Shown here piece by piece: positions 1 to 11,505 of a stretch of 64,000 nt of DNA. Under the pieces are notes generated by a model. It ran no database searches. It had not been told where the DNA came from and worked only from the letters and a program-made list of their open reading frames with translations. The position numbers and the translations under genes were made by a program. The DNA comes from Stomoxys calcitrans. Its lineage: Eukaryota > Arthropoda > Insecta > Diptera > Muscidae. The stretch lies in NCBI RefSeq assembly GCF_963082655.1, contig NC_081554.1, positions 57,928,369 to 57,992,368 of the forward strand, in the 5' to 3' direction. The number at the start of each line of letters is the position of its first letter. Position 1 is the first letter of the stretch.

Positions 1-197
1 ATGGCTGTATTCAATTTGTCCAATTGTTGACAGTAAACATCCGAATTAATCGTTTGGTTCCTTGGAAGCAGTTCAAAATATACCACACCCTTCCAATCCC
101 ACTAAACAGACAGCATAACCTTCTTTTGGTGGATATCAGCCTTTGAAGTGGTTTGAGCTGGTTCAAATGAATTTCTTTCAATACATGTGGGCTTCAT
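1..197 (-). pseudogene. mariner-type (DD34D) transposase fragment
   Basis: Reading leftwards from an ATG at 197-195, the frame gives about 65 codons. It contains TTSKADIHQKKVMLSV, a stop, WDWKGVVYFELLP, then NQTINSDVYCQQLDKLN. These are hallmarks of the catalytic-core region of mariner (irritans-type) transposases, where the D of WDWKG is the second catalytic aspartate. Transposase cuts and pastes the element at TA dinucleotides. The copy is dead: an in-frame TAG (104-102) replaces one W of the usual VWWDWKG, and the DNA-binding N-terminus with the first catalytic aspartate is missing. The C-terminus lies beyond the window. Confidence 0.85.
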
Positions 198-392
198 ATT
201 AAAATTGACGCCAAACAAACAAATGTAAACAAAATTTCGCGCACTTTTTTTTCTAAAGCAAGCTAAAAGTAACAGCTGATAACTGACAGAAGAAAGAATG
301 CAATTACCGAGTCACAAGCGGTTGAAAAAATTTGTCAACGCCGACTATATTATTACTATATTACCGACAATTACTTTTTGGGCAACCCAATA
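1..392 (-). mobile_element. internally deleted mariner element, truncated by window edge
   Basis: The right end of this element is a terminal inverted repeat (TIR) ending GGGCAACCCAA at 390, followed by TA (391-392), the expected mariner target duplication. On the minus strand the TIR leads into about 150 bp of 5' untranslated sequence that also occurs in the short copies at 12215-12452, 28743-28956 and 33759-33995 (shared CAGCTGATAACTGACAGAAG). It then jumps into the middle of a transposase frame, so the N-terminal part is deleted. The other end lies outside the window. I infer that this is a relative of the autonomous parent of the MITEs found elsewhere here. The TIR inner portion is also altered: GTCGGTAATATAG stands where the MITEs read GCGGATTTTT. 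Confidence 0.85.
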
Positions 393-2150
393 GATCAGTT
401 AGTTCACTAGTTAAGATCAATCAAAACTTTAGTTTGTTCACTAGTTGAGTGCGATAGCTAATTTCTTTTGTTCTTTCACTACTTCAGTTCCTTTACCAGT
501 TCAGTTCCTTATCCAGTTTAGCTCATTCACCCAATTCAGTTCGTTCACCAGTGCAGTTCACTAGTCTAGCTAGTTGAGTTCATTTACTGGTTCATATTGT
601 GCACCTTTTTAATTGAGCATTAGCTCAATTGGTTACTGTTTTAGTTCTTTCACTAGTTTTGTTCATTTACTGGTTCAGTTCGTTCAATGGTTTTGCTCGC
701 TTGCTGGTTCAGTTGGTTAACTAGTTCAGTTAGTTCACTAGTTCAGATCAATCGAAAGTTCAGTTTGTTCACTAGTTTGGTGTGATAGCTAATTTCTTTT
801 GTTCTTTCACTATTTCAGTTCTTTATCCACTTCAGTTCCTTCACCCAGTTCAGTTCCTTCACCCAGTTCAGTTCCTCCACCCAGTTCAGTTCCTTCACCC
901 AGTTCAGTTCCTTCACCCAGTTCAGTTCCTTCACCCAGTTCAGTTCCTTCACCCAGTTCAGTTCCTTCACCCAGTTCAGTTCCTTCACCCAGTTCAGTTC
1001 CTTCACCCAGTTCAGTTCCTTCACCCAGTTCAGTTCCTTCACCCAGTTCAGTTCCTTCACCCAGTTCAGTTCCTTCACCCAGTTCAGTTCCTTCACCCAG
1101 TTCAGTTCCTTCACCCAGTTCAGTTCCTTCACCCAGTTCAGTTCCTTCACCCAGTTCAGTTCCTTCACCCAGTTCAGTTCCTTCACCCAGTTCAGTTCCT
1201 TCACCCAGTTCAGTTCCTTCACCCAGTTCAGTTCCTTCACCCAGTTCAGTTCCTTCACCCAGTTCAGTTCAGTTCACCCAGTCCAGTTCCTTCACCCAGT
1301 TCAGTTCCTTCACCCAGTTCAGTTCCTTCACCCAGTTCAGTTCCTTCACCCAGTTCAGTTCCTTCACCCAGTTCAGTTCCTTCACCCAGTTCAGTTCCTT
1401 CACCCAGTTCAGTTCCTTCACCCAGTTCAGTTCCTTCACCCAGTTCAGTTCAGTTCACCCAGTTCAGTTCAGTTCAGTTCACCCAGTTCAGTTCAGTTCA
1501 CCCAGTTCAGTTCAGTTCACCCAGTTCAGTTCAGTTCACCCAGTTCAGTTCAGTTCACCCAGTTCAGTTCAGTTCACCCAGTTCAGTTCAGTTCACCCAG
1601 TTCAGTTCAGTTCACCCAGTTCAGTTCAGTTCAGTTCACCCAGTTCAGTTCAGTTCACCCAGTTCAGTTCAGTTCACCCAGTTCAGTTCAGTTCACCCAG
1701 TTCAGTTCAGTTCACCCAGTTCAGTTCAGTTCACCCAGTTCAGTTCAGTTCACCCAGTTCAGTTCAGTTCACCCAGTTCAGTTCAGTTCACCCAGTTCAG
1801 TTCAGTTCACCCAATTCAGTTCAGTTCACCCAGTTCAGTTCAGTTCACCCAGTTCAGTTCAGTTCACCCAGTTCAGTTCAGTTCACCCAGTTCAGTTCCT
1901 TCACCCAGTGCAGTTTCTTCACCAGTTCAGTTCCTTCACCCAGTTCAGTTCCTTCACCCAGTTCAGTTCCTTCACCCAGTTCAGTTCCTTCACCCAGTTC
2001 AGTTCCTTCACCAGATCAGTTCATTCGCAAGTTCAATTAGTTCATCTGTTCAGTACATTTACTATTTCACGTCATTTGGATCAGTTTATCCACAAATTCA
2101 GTTCGTTCGCTAGTTCAGTTTAGTTCTAGTGGTTTACTTCTTTCGTTCAC
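392..2150. repeat. CAGTTC satellite, 18/19-bp units with degenerate flanks
   Basis: Three zones are visible. From 833 to about 1264 there are 24 near-identical 18-bp units (CAGTTCCTTCACCCAGTT). From about 1265 to 1445 there is one 19-bp unit followed by nine 18-bp units. From 1446 to about 1893 the unit is 19 bp (CAGTTCAGTTCACCCAGTT) with one or two 24-bp variants, then 18-bp units return to about 2015. The flanks 392-830 and 2016-2150 hold diverged relatives (TTCACTAGTTCAGTT-like). In the left flank, a block with GATAGCTAATTTCTTTTGTTC appears twice, near 392-500 and 725-815. Long frames on both strands arise only because the unit has no stops; I do not regard them as genes. Confidence 0.95.
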
Positions 2151-3460
2151 GGGTCAGTGGATAGTGGATATGAACATGTAATAGAGTTTGATAAAAAAAA
2201 TGTTAAGCCACTTTTAAACTGTATTCAAAATTGCTTTAAGTCATATTATCCCCAAGTTATGACAGTTGTGATTGACTGACGACTGTGCATTTTCACCATG
2301 AAAGTCTTGTTGAGCTACAAGGCAAAGCTGCCATATGCTACACTACAGTTTTACAAAACACAGAGGCGGAGGGAAGGCATATTATTAGGATTTCGACAAT
2401 AATGAAGTCGAATAAGGTTATGGCTCGATAGGACGGGAAACACTATTTCCAAGCCCACAGGTTTCTGTTTTTGCTCATCGCTGCCTAAGTCAAAGAGAAA
2501 CAGGCCCTACATCAGTTCATATCTAGGATGTTAAACTGATATCAATGCGAATAAGACATAAGTCGTTTGATTGCAAAACGCCTTCTCTAACTACGCAGCT
2601 GGAAAAATCTGTTCTTTGCATTGGCGTACATGGCAATGCAAGTGCAGATACGTACACATTCTGATCCCGCCCATAAAATCACACATTCATGGTTGGAATT
2701 GAATAGCAAATATCTGAAACAAACTCCCTTACAAATTGTTCTTATGTAAGCGTTTTTCGTTGGCAACTGTTTTCTTATGCACCTTTTATTCCATTGTCTC
2801 TTTTATCATACTTCAGCTCTCCTTCTCATAGAGCCATGAAACTTAAAAACAACTGCATAAACGTACTAAACGTGATTAATGTTACATTTAAGAGACAAAA
2901 TGGAAATTTATGAAAATTATGACTAAATAAAAGAGGAAGGGTGACGAATTTTACGAAACCAAACAAATGTTCTGACTGAGTTTCATTTGGCAAAATAATA
3001 CTAAGCACAGTAAAAAAAATCCTTTTAAATACGAATGCGTAGATGATGTACGGTTATCAAGCCAATACTAGCCTTGCAATGGTATAAACTCTACTGTTGG
3101 GCGAATAGTACAGCATTTTCGGTCATAAAGATCAAATATTTATGAGGCCTTGGTCTACTAAAACACTATTTCTAATAACGGATACCCCCATGCATAAGTT
3201 TAAAGATCTATTCAGAATCTAACTCAAGATCTGACAGGAAGTTATGTAGAGGAAGCTTTGAAGTGGTTTATAGTCCACAGAATACTTTAATGTTATATTC
3301 AGACTCTTTCCTGTGGATATTAGATAAGCTAATAGCTAAATTTCTATGAAATAAATACAGTCGCATGCGTTTAATAACACGACACAAGAAATTTGTTTAA
3401 ATTATCCGATGTTTTCAATTATGCGAATTTCGGATAATTGAAATACGTTTCAATTAACCG
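2151..3460. other. no recognisable gene; unique-looking AT-rich sequence
   Basis: There is no coding signal longer than about 60 codons and no element I can name. A small inverted match (TTATCCGA ... TCGGATAA) lies near 3400-3440, immediately left of the LINE relic. Confidence 0.5.
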
Positions 3461-3461
3461 A

Positions 3462-4204
3462 ATTTTTGGAAGGAAGGGAAGAGGTTTCTGATCGGATACA
3501 TGAGACGACACTTGAGGTTGAGTGCGGAACCCTAGTATTGCCATTTGGAAGATCATCTTACACGGATGGATCAAAGCTAGAGGACATAGTGGGCATGGGG
3601 GTCTACATTGGGAACCCAAGGCTGAGATCTGTTTAAGACTGCCTGACCACAATACGGTCCTGCCAGGCGGAGATCCGGGCGATCAAGGAATGCGTGAGGT
3701 GGTATGGTGCTAGCGCGAGGACGTCGAGTGTGAACATCTTTACGGACAGTAAAATGGCTATAAGGGCAATAACAACCTGAAGGGTAAGGTCACGAACAGT
3801 CTTGGAGTGTAAGAACGAGATTAATGTCTTCTCTGAGGATGGCATAATCCTCATCGTTTGGTTGGCGGGCCATAACGGAGTAAGGGGGAATGCGAGTTAA
3901 GGGCGTGATTGACGGCGAAACGGTCTTTGGGACCATGAAATTCCTACGGTAAGATCCGGATCGTGAGAAGGCGAGGCTATTACTGAAAGAAAGTAAAAAG
4001 GAGGCCAGTATAGCTTTTGAATGGCTTGATTGGACATCGGAGCCGCAGACGATTTGGCTGCGGTTAACCCGAAGCTTTTCGGGTCGAAGCAGTCTGAGTT
4101 AAGGGAGTGTGTCACAAATGTGCAATACTGTGGAACGGCGAAACGGTCAGTGGGACGACGAAAATCTTATGGGGAGATCCGGGTCATGTGAAGGCGAGGC
4201 TATT
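3462..4204 (+). pseudogene. LINE RNase H-domain relic (LOA/I-like non-LTR retrotransposon)
   Basis: The start reads LEGREEVSDRI, the link between reverse transcriptase thumb and RNase H. It then gives SYTDGSKLED, a typical RNase H first-aspartate motif, followed by EIRAIKEC and VNIFTDSKMAIRAI, the usual DSK motif. RNase H removes RNA from the RNA:DNA hybrid during target-primed reverse transcription. The frame is broken several times (for example after GVYIGNP near 3615). About 35 bp present in the related copy near 45260 is deleted before the RNase H start. The tail contains two rearranged copies of a downstream segment (GGCGAAACGGTC at about 3914 and 4136; GGCGAGGCTATTACT at about 3970 and 4194). 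The closest relative in the window is 45109-46405. Confidence 0.75.
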
Positions 4205-4526
4205 ACTTAAGGCCGCTCTTAAGACGACAATATCTGATGCACTGAATTTAATGCCTCTGGACATTGCGGCTAAATAAATTTCTGCGACCACTGCTGTGAG
4301 GCTAAGGGAGCTTTCTCTTTGATCTTGAGGCAATGTGATATAATGCCCGTTGTTCCACGCAGTGTGGATTAAAAAATACCTGCGCTGCTTTTTGATCAAA
4401 AAAAAAAAAAAAAGTACTGCACTACTATTCCTAAACGGATCGATGAGATCTACAATATCCCTTGTTATAAAAGTTACATAGACTTCTTATACGGATAGAT
4501 TCAAACTAGACGACCATGTGGGCCAA
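4205..4526 (+). pseudogene. second LINE relic: RT thumb to start of RNase H
   Basis: Frames read ALKTTISDALNLMPLDIAAK, a stop, then ISATTAVRLREL. This matches the helical region after the RT domain in RNase H-bearing LINEs. After a poly-A stretch at 4398-4412, positions 4480-4526 give TSYTDRFKLDDHVG, a mutated version of the RNase H opening YTDGSKLEDHVG. The order thumb then RNase H is the order in a LINE ORF2, so this is probably one decayed copy placed directly after the first relic. It is cut off at about 4527 by a DTR-C repeat. Assignment rests on motif resemblance only. Confidence 0.55.
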
Positions 4527-6600
4527 AATTGTGGCTTCGACATCCTTAAAAGGCCATTTCGGATGAGAGAAATATATGGGAGCTATATCTAAATCTGATT
4601 CGATTCTGATAAAACTTTGCACATATATTGGGACGTCAAAAAAGTACTTGGTGTCTAATTTGATAAAGATCGGACCGAAATTGTGGCTTCTACAGCCTTA
4701 AAAAGCCATATCGGATGGAAGATATATATGGGATATATAACTAAATCTGATCCGATTTTGATTAAATTTAAAATAAGTAGTAAGAGGTCACACAAAACAT
4801 CACATGCTTAATTTTGTAAAGATCAGAACTAAAGACTGAAAAGGCTACATCGGATGAAAGATATATATGGGAGCTATATCTAAATCTGAACCGATTTTGG
4901 TGAAATTTTGCCCACGACATCAATAACCAAATAAAAGGGCGTAAAGTTCGGCCGGGCCGAACTTTGGATACCCACCACCTCGGGTATATACGTAAACTAC
5001 CTTTTGTCATACTCCGATGCACAATGCAAAATATGTGCCCCCATATCAGCTTTATCGAAATATGGCCCGATTTGGACCAAACTCGACACGGATATTGTGA
5101 GGTCTAATAAGTACAAGTCATTGATTTTTTTTGGTTGAACAAAATATTGGTCTTTTTGGTAGCCATATCCAAACATAGGCCGATCTGAACCATATACGAC
5201 ACGGATGTCGAAAAGCCTAAAATAAGTCACTGTGTCAAATTTCAGCGATATCGGATTATAAATGTGCCTTTTATGGGGCCAAGACCTTAAATCGAGACAT
5301 CGGTCTATATGGCAGCTATATCCAATTCTTAACCGATCTGAGCCATATCGAAGACGGATGTCGAAGGGCCTAACACAACTTACGGTCCCAAATTTCGGTG
5401 AAATTGAACAATAAATGTGCCTTTTATGGGCCCAAACTCATATATCGAAAAATCGGTCTATATGGCAGCTATCAAATCGGAGGGATGTCGAATGGCCTAA
5501 CAGGCCAAATTGAAGAGGGATGTCGAAGGGCCTCACAGAACTCAAATTAAAGAAGGATGTCAACGGCCCAACACAACTCACTGTCCCAAATGTTGGCAAA
5601 ATTTAACAAAAAAAGGGCCTTTTATGGGCCCAAGACCTAAAATCGAGATATCGGTCTATATAGCAGCTATATCCAATTCTGAACCGATCTAGGCCAAATT
5701 AAAGAAGAATGTCGAAGGGCCTAACACAACTCACTGTCCCAAATTTTGGCAAAATCGAACAAAAAATGCGCCTTTTATGGGCCCAAGAACTAAAATCGAG
5801 AGATCGGTCTATATCACAGCTATATCCAAATCTGGACCGATTTGGGCCAAATTAAACAAGGATGTCGAAGGGCCTAACACAACTCACTGTCCCAAATTTG
5901 AGAAAAATCGGATAAAAATGTGGCTTTTGTGAACCTTAGACATTAATCGGTCTATATGGGCGATATAGCAAGATATAGTCCGATATAGCCCATCTTCGAA
6001 CTTCACCTGCTTATGGAAACAAAAAGTTTCTGTGCAAAGTTTCAGCTCAATATCTCTATTATTAAAGACTGTAGCTTGATTTCAACAGACAGACGGACGG
6101 ACATGGCTGGATCGTCTTACATTTTTACGCTGATCAAGAATATATATACTTTATAGGTTCGGAAATGGATATTTCGATGTGTTGCAAAGGAAATGACAAA
6201 ATGGATACAGGCCCATCTTTCGGTGGTGGGTGTAAAAACACTTTGTGCCAAATTTGCTGAAGATCAGACCAAGATTGTGGTTTTAACTGCTTTAAAAATG
6301 CATATCATATGAAAGATATATATGGGAGCTATATCTAAATCTGAACCGATTTTGTTCAAAATCAATAGCGTTCGTCCTTTGATCAAAAAAGTGACTTGTG
6401 CAAAATTTCAAGAAAATCGGACAACAAATGAGACCTGTGCATGGACAGACAGACAGACGGACATAGCTAAATCGAATCAGGAAGTGATTCTAAGCCGATC
6501 GGTATACTTATCGATGGGTTCAGCTATTCTCCTTCTTAGCGTTGCAAACAAATGCACAAAGTTATAATACCCTGTAGCACAGTGGTGGTGTAGCGTATAA
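4527..6600 (+). mobile_element. DTR-C repeat element split by a nested DTR-B element
   Basis: Units with ATATATGGGAGCTATATCTAAATCTG occur at 4573, 4727, 4866 and again at 6321. The inner part 4931-6236 belongs to another family. Across it the flanks join into one unit: GCCCACGACATCAATAACC continues as ACACTTTGTGCCAAATTTGC. The right end holds GACAGACAGACGGACATAGC, then CTTCTTAGCGTTGCAAAC and a GGTGGTGTAGCGTATAAA terminus, the same layout as the end of 46935-50625 (TTCCTTCTGGGTGTTAC, TTTAGGGTATAAAC). There is no coding capacity, so it is non-autonomous. Confidence 0.75.
4931..6236 (+). mobile_element. DTR-B repeat element, apparently full length
   Basis: The head reads GTAAAGTTCGGCCGGGCCGAAC, with a palindromic GTTCGGCCGGGCCGAAC, followed by GGATACCCACCACCTCGGG. 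The body holds about five to six units of roughly 150 bp with GGTCTATATGGCAGCTATATC and AACTCACTGTCCCAAAT. The tail has CAGACAGACGGACGGACATGGC, GATCAAGAATATATATACTTT and CTTTCGGTGGTGGGTGTAAAAA. The motifs TATATATACTTTATAGG and GGACATGGC resemble those I know from Drosophila INE-1/DINE-1 elements; relationship to that Helitron-related group is an inference. It is inserted in the DTR-C element at 4527-6600. Confidence 0.75.
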
Positions 6601-6654
6601 ATGCTTAAAGAGAGTATTTCACACATACAGTGGCATTTTCATTTTGGGTATCGC

Positions 6655-6775
6655 TGCTATACAAAGAACATCTGCTAAGTGTGTGTACCGCATTGGCAAG
6701 AAGAAGGAGTTTCACTTTTTGTTCCCATTTCTGTGAGACTAACACTTTAATCTAACCTCACCTAATCGCAGTTTT
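6655..6775 (+). pseudogene. LINE 3'-terminal relic (C-terminal Zn-knuckle region)
   Basis: The DNA GAACATCTGCTAAGTGTGTG, followed by ACCGCATTGGCAAGAAGAAGG, aligns along its whole length with 18550-18630 of the better preserved LINE end at 18350-18800. There it encodes EHLLCVFPALAVRRSSTLGSHF. Here the reading is roughly VCTALARRRSFTFCSHFCE. It ends with TAACCTCACCTAA, comparable to the TTACCTAACCT that ends the other copy. It is a very short relic with no function. Confidence 0.6.
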
Positions 6776-7135
6776 GTAATGGCAGAATTTTGATGAATTT
6801 TCAAACAAAATTTCCCTTTTATGGGGATTTTGGGGATTTTTATCAACATTTTGGGAATTAAACTTTTGCATTTTTCAACCACTCTTCTTGCTACGAAGTT
6901 TTGGAGTACCATAGTTTTAATGACATTTCAAACATATTTCCCCATTTAAGGGAATTATGGGGACTTTTTAAAAAATTTAGAATACTAATAGCCATTGGGC
7001 TTGGTTCTTTTGACTAGGTATGACTGACTGTCCAGGGTTAAGAAAAATTTGGGGATTTTTGTCAAAATTTTGGGAATTCAATTTTTGAAAAACAAATTTC
7101 CCACAAAGTTTCGTAGTGCCATAGTTTTGTTGAAC
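6776..7135. repeat. degenerate AAATTTCCC-type repeats
   Basis: Scattered pieces such as AAACAAAATTTCCC and GGGGATTTTTGTCAAAATTTTGGGAA resemble the 29-bp minisatellite at 29426-30525, but the period is lost. Confidence 0.5.
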
Positions 7136-7688
7136 TAGAATCATTTCATTGAATTTATTATTCTACTTTACACACTCACTCACATATATCCAATGACAAA
7201 TACAAGGTCCAAAATAGATTTCTTTTCCGTCTTACCTGGAAAGGGAAAACATAGAAAAAATTTCATTAATTAAATGTAAAAAGTATTTGATTACAAGCGA
7301 CATATATAAGACGAAGGGCAAAATAGGTAGAAAAAAAACTAGCAAAAAGTTTTTTTAATGCTCATTGATCATTTCAAATATCTTCCAACTTGAAGTTCTG
7401 GGAATTTCAAAATAAAAGAACAAACACCTACGCGCGACACATTTATGGATGAAATGTAAGAAATGGCCGTTGAAAACAAAGCTTAGAATGGGGGCCACAA
7501 CATTTACAGACGAAGAAGACAATAAACTCAGCTTCAGCAGAAATTGTAGGACAGCGAGACATACGTATAAACAGACAGACAGACAGACAGACAGTTGTTT
7601 GAATGAAATTCAATTTCAGTTTCAAAGACCTCATTTTATGTTCCAGGAAATCGTTTGTTTACTGCTTAGCTTACAGAGTTTGTTCTTT
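7136..7688. other. no gene seen; contains a short (CAGA)n tract
   Basis: AT-rich sequence without recognisable coding or element motifs. A (CAGA) tract of about six units lies at 7573-7595. Confidence 0.5.
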
Positions 7689-10511
7689 TTTTATACCCTC
7701 CACCATAGGATGGGGGCATACTAATTTCGTCATTCTGTTTGTAACTACTCGAAATATGCGTCTGAGACCCCATATAGTATATATATTCTTGATCGTCATG
7801 ACATTTTATGTCGATCTAGCCATGTCCGTCCGTCTGTTAGTGGAAAGCAAGCTAACTCCCGAAGGAGTACAGCTAGCTGTTTGAAAGTTTGCCCAAAAAC
7901 TTCTTATTAGTGTAGGTCGGTTGGGATCGGTCCATGTTTTGAGGTAGCTGCCATATAAACCGATCTTGGGTCTTGACTTCTTGAGCCTCTAGAGGGCGTA
8001 ATTCTTATCCTATTAGAATGAAATTTTTGGACGATGTGTTTTGTTATGATATCCAACAATTGTGCCAAGTATGGTTAAAATCGGTCCATAACCTGATAAA
8101 GCTCCCATATAAACCGATCTTGGGTCTTGACTTCTTGAGCCTATAGAGGGCGTAATTCTTATCCTATTAGAATGAAATTTCTGCACGATGTTTTTTGATA
8201 TGATATCCAACAATTGTGCCAAGATCGGTCTATATGACAGTCATATCCAAATCTGGACCGATCTAGGCCAAGGATGTCGAAGGGCCTAACATAACTCACT
8301 GTTTTGTTATGATATCCAACAACTGTGCCAAGAACGGTTTTAATCGGTTCATAACGTGACTTTTAACCGGTTCATAACCGGATTTTATAAACCGATCTTG
8401 GGTCTTGACTTCTTGAGCCTCTAGAGGGCGCAATTCTTATCCTATTAAAATGAAATTTTGCACGATGTGTTTCGTTTTGATATTCAACAACTGTGCCGAG
8501 TATGGTTCAAATCGGTTCATAACCTGATATAGCTGTCATATAAACCGATCTTGGGTCTTGACTTCTTGAGCCTATAGAGGGCGCAATTCTTATCCGATTG
8601 AAATAAAATTTCGCACGACGTGTTTTGTTAAGATATCCAACAACTGTGCCAAGTATGGTTTAAATCGGTCCATAACCTGATATAGCTGCCATATAAACCG
8701 ATCTTGGGTCTTGACTTCTTGAAACTATAGAGGGCGCAATTCTTATTCGATTGAAATGAAATTTTGCACGACGTGTTTTGTTATGATGTCCAACAACTGT
8801 GCCAAGTATAATTCAAATCGGTTCATAACCTGATATAGCTGTCATATAAACCGATATTGGGTCTTGACTTCTTGAGCCTATAGAGGGCGCAATTCTTATC
8901 CGATTGAAATGAAATTTTGCACGACGTGTTTTGTTATGATGTCCAACAACTGTGCCAAGTATGGTTTAAATCGGTCCATAACCAGATATAGCTGCCATAT
9001 AAACCGATCTTGGGTCTTGAATTCTTGAGCCTATAGAGGGCGCAATTCTTATCCGATTGGAATGAAATTTTGCACGACGTGTTTTGTTATGATGTCCAAC
9101 GACTGTGCCAAGTATAATTCAAATCGGTTCATAACCTGATATAGCTGTTATATAAACCGATCTTGGGTCTTGACTTCTTGAGCCTATAGAGGGCGCAATT
9201 CTTATCCGATTGAAATGAAAGATATCCAACAACTGTGCCAAGTATGGTTTAAATCGGTCCATAACCTGATATAGCTGCCATATAAACCGATCTTGGGTCT
9301 TGACTTCTTGAGCCTATAGAGGGCGCAATTCTTATCCGATTGGAATGAAATTTTTCACGACGTGTTTTGTTATGATATCCAACAACTGTGCCAAGAATGG
9401 TTTTAATCGGTTCATAACGTGACTTTTAACCGGTTCATAACCGGATTTTATAAACCGATCTTGGGTGTTGACTTCTTGGACCTATAGAGGGCGCAGTTCT
9501 TATCCGATTGGAATGAAATTTTGCACGACGTGTTTTGTTATCACTTCCAACAACTGTGCCAAGTATGGTTTTAATCGGTTCATAACCGAATATAGCTGCC
9601 ATATAAACCGATCTTGGGTCTTGACTTCTTGAGCCTCTAGAGGGCGTAATTCTTATCCTATTAGAATGAAATTTTTGCACGATGTGTTTTGTTATGATAT
9701 CCAACAATTGTGCCAAGTATGGTTTAAATCGGTCCCTGTTTTGATGTAGCTGCCATATAAACCGATTTTGGGTCTTGACTTCTTGAGCCTCTAGAGGGCG
9801 TAATTCTTATCCTATTAGAATGAAATTTTTGCACGATGTGTTTTGTTATGATATCCAACAACTGTGCCAAGTATGGTTTAAATCGGTCCATAACCTGATA
9901 TAGCTGCCATATAAACCGATCTTGGGTCTTGACTTCTTGAAACTATAGAGGGCGCAATTCTTATCCTATTAGAATGAAATTTTTGCACGACGTGTTTCGT
10001 TATGATATCCAACAATTGTGCTAAGTATGTTTTTTTTTGTTTTGTTATGACTTTCAACAACTCCGCCAAGTATGGTTCAAATCGGTTCATAACCTGATAT
10101 AGCTGTCATATCAACCGATCTTGGGCTTCACATCTTGAGCCTTTAGGCGGCGCTATTCTCGTCCGATTTGACTGAAATTTTGCACGTTGTGTTTTGGTAT
10201 CACTTCCAACAACTGTGCCAAGTATGGTTTAAATCGGTCTATAACCGGATATAGCTGCCATATAAAAAAATCTTGGATCTTGACTGGCCTCTAGAGGGTG
10301 CAATTCTCATCCGTCTCATCCATCTTGATACAGCTCCCATATAAAGCGATCTCCCGAATTTGCTTTCTGCGCCCCAACAAGGCGCAATTCTTATTCCATA
10401 TTCTTTATCGGCCTAAAAAGAGATACCACGCATAGAACTCGACAAATGCGCTCCATGGTGGAGGGTATATAAAATTCGACCCTGCCGAACTTAGCACGCT
10501 CTTACTTGTTT
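7689..10511 (-). mobile_element. DTR-A repeat element, long complete copy
   Basis: The minus-strand tail is at the left (TATACCCTCCACCATAGGATGG, then ATATATTCTTGATCGTCATG and ATCTAGCCATGTCCGTCCG) and the head is at the right (GGTGGAGGGTATATAAAATTC, GAACTTAGCACGCTCTTACTTGTTTT). Between them are about 15 units of 151-157 bp, each with CTTGACTTCTTGAGCC, AGAGGGCGCAATTCTTATCC and TGATATAGCTGCC. One unit near 9230 has lost about 35 bp. An 83-bp DTR-B patch lies at 8222-8304. A variant block with AACGTGACTTTTAACCGG occurs at about 8351 and 9414, a spacing of 1063 bp or seven units, which shows multi-unit duplication. There is no coding capacity. Confidence 0.85.
8222..8304 (+). repeat. 83-bp DTR-B patch inside a DTR-A array
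   Basis: This stretch reads as DTR-B (AGATCGGTCTATATGACAG ... CTAACATAACTCACTGTTT) and matches 11808-11890 base for base as far as I can align by eye. The DTR-A unit resumes directly at TGTTATGATATCCAAC. Short shared bases (CCAAG on the left, TGTTT on the right) sit at the junctions. Confidence 0.85.
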
Positions 10512-11505
10512 TGGATTGTTCTGGTTTTTTTTGTGAAGCTTTTGGTTTTTTTTTGTGCCATTCATTCATGCCTAGAAATCCCGTCGAATTGCGGCATCAT
10601 TTCATCATTGTCTTAAGCTTGGTGGAGCTTAATGAGCCCTAGAGATGAGGGGTTTTGTTTTACATCAACGACCCCTTTTTACTAGATTTGTTTTTTCGCT
10701 TTTTTTTTTGGGAACAATGTTATCTGCTCTTTGCCATACCCAGTCATAGAGCATTTGTTGCGGATTCCTAGACTGTAAAAATTTATTGGGTTTCTGTTTT
10801 ATTTTTTTTGTAGCTTTACTTGGGTTAAAGTATTCCAGGAATTTAAATCGGAACTTTAGATTTTTGTTTGTTTTTGTTTTGAAAGAGGACCGGGGAGCAC
10901 AGAGCATGGCAGCTGGATTATGATATCCGTTGAAGATGGTCTGCATGTCTGAGGGTATACATTTTTTGGTTGTTGTTTATTTTTTTTTTTTGATTTTTTG
11001 GAAATACCTATCCTATGGCATGGTCTTCATTTTCCTGATAGATTATTTTTCGAGGGTCTATTTTTGCCCGGTTGTTTTGTCCATCTTTTCGTAGGTGGTG
11101 TTTACTTTCAACAACAATTTAATGGCTCTTTTGAGCATAACTTTGTTTTGTTTTAATTCTTGGAAAGGTTTCATCAAATTTTGCTGGGAGAATTTTTCTG
11201 TCGTAGACATAACAAAGACCAAAACACTTAAAAGTCCTTGAATTAGGTTATTGACTGATACATAGATAGAAAAGTTAAAATTGGACATGCCTACTTATTG
11301 TTTATGAAAATAAAAATAATGCATATGGAGGTTTGGTATGGGTATCATAAAAGGATGACATTTGTTGAAAATGGATTTAGGTAACAATCTCTCAAGCTGG
11401 CGATGTTTCTGAGTATTTTAGTCAAACATGATCCGGTTTATTGTGGCCCATTCCCATCTTGGTGTCTCACCTTCATCTATACTATGGATACGAGAGATGT
11501 GCACC
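10512..11505. other. no gene seen; AT-rich with poly-T tracts
   Basis: Short frames only, several of them driven by T-rich runs near 10540, 10700, 10810 and 10985. No motif I recognise. Confidence 0.5.

Noticed and set aside
782..2113. Open frames of 443 and 413 codons on plus and 147 on minus (PSPSSV, FLHPVQ and VKELNW repeats)
   Set aside because: They are produced by a stop-free 18/19-bp satellite that is open in several frames on both strands. The 19-bp block rotates the frame, and there is no promoter, signal or domain.
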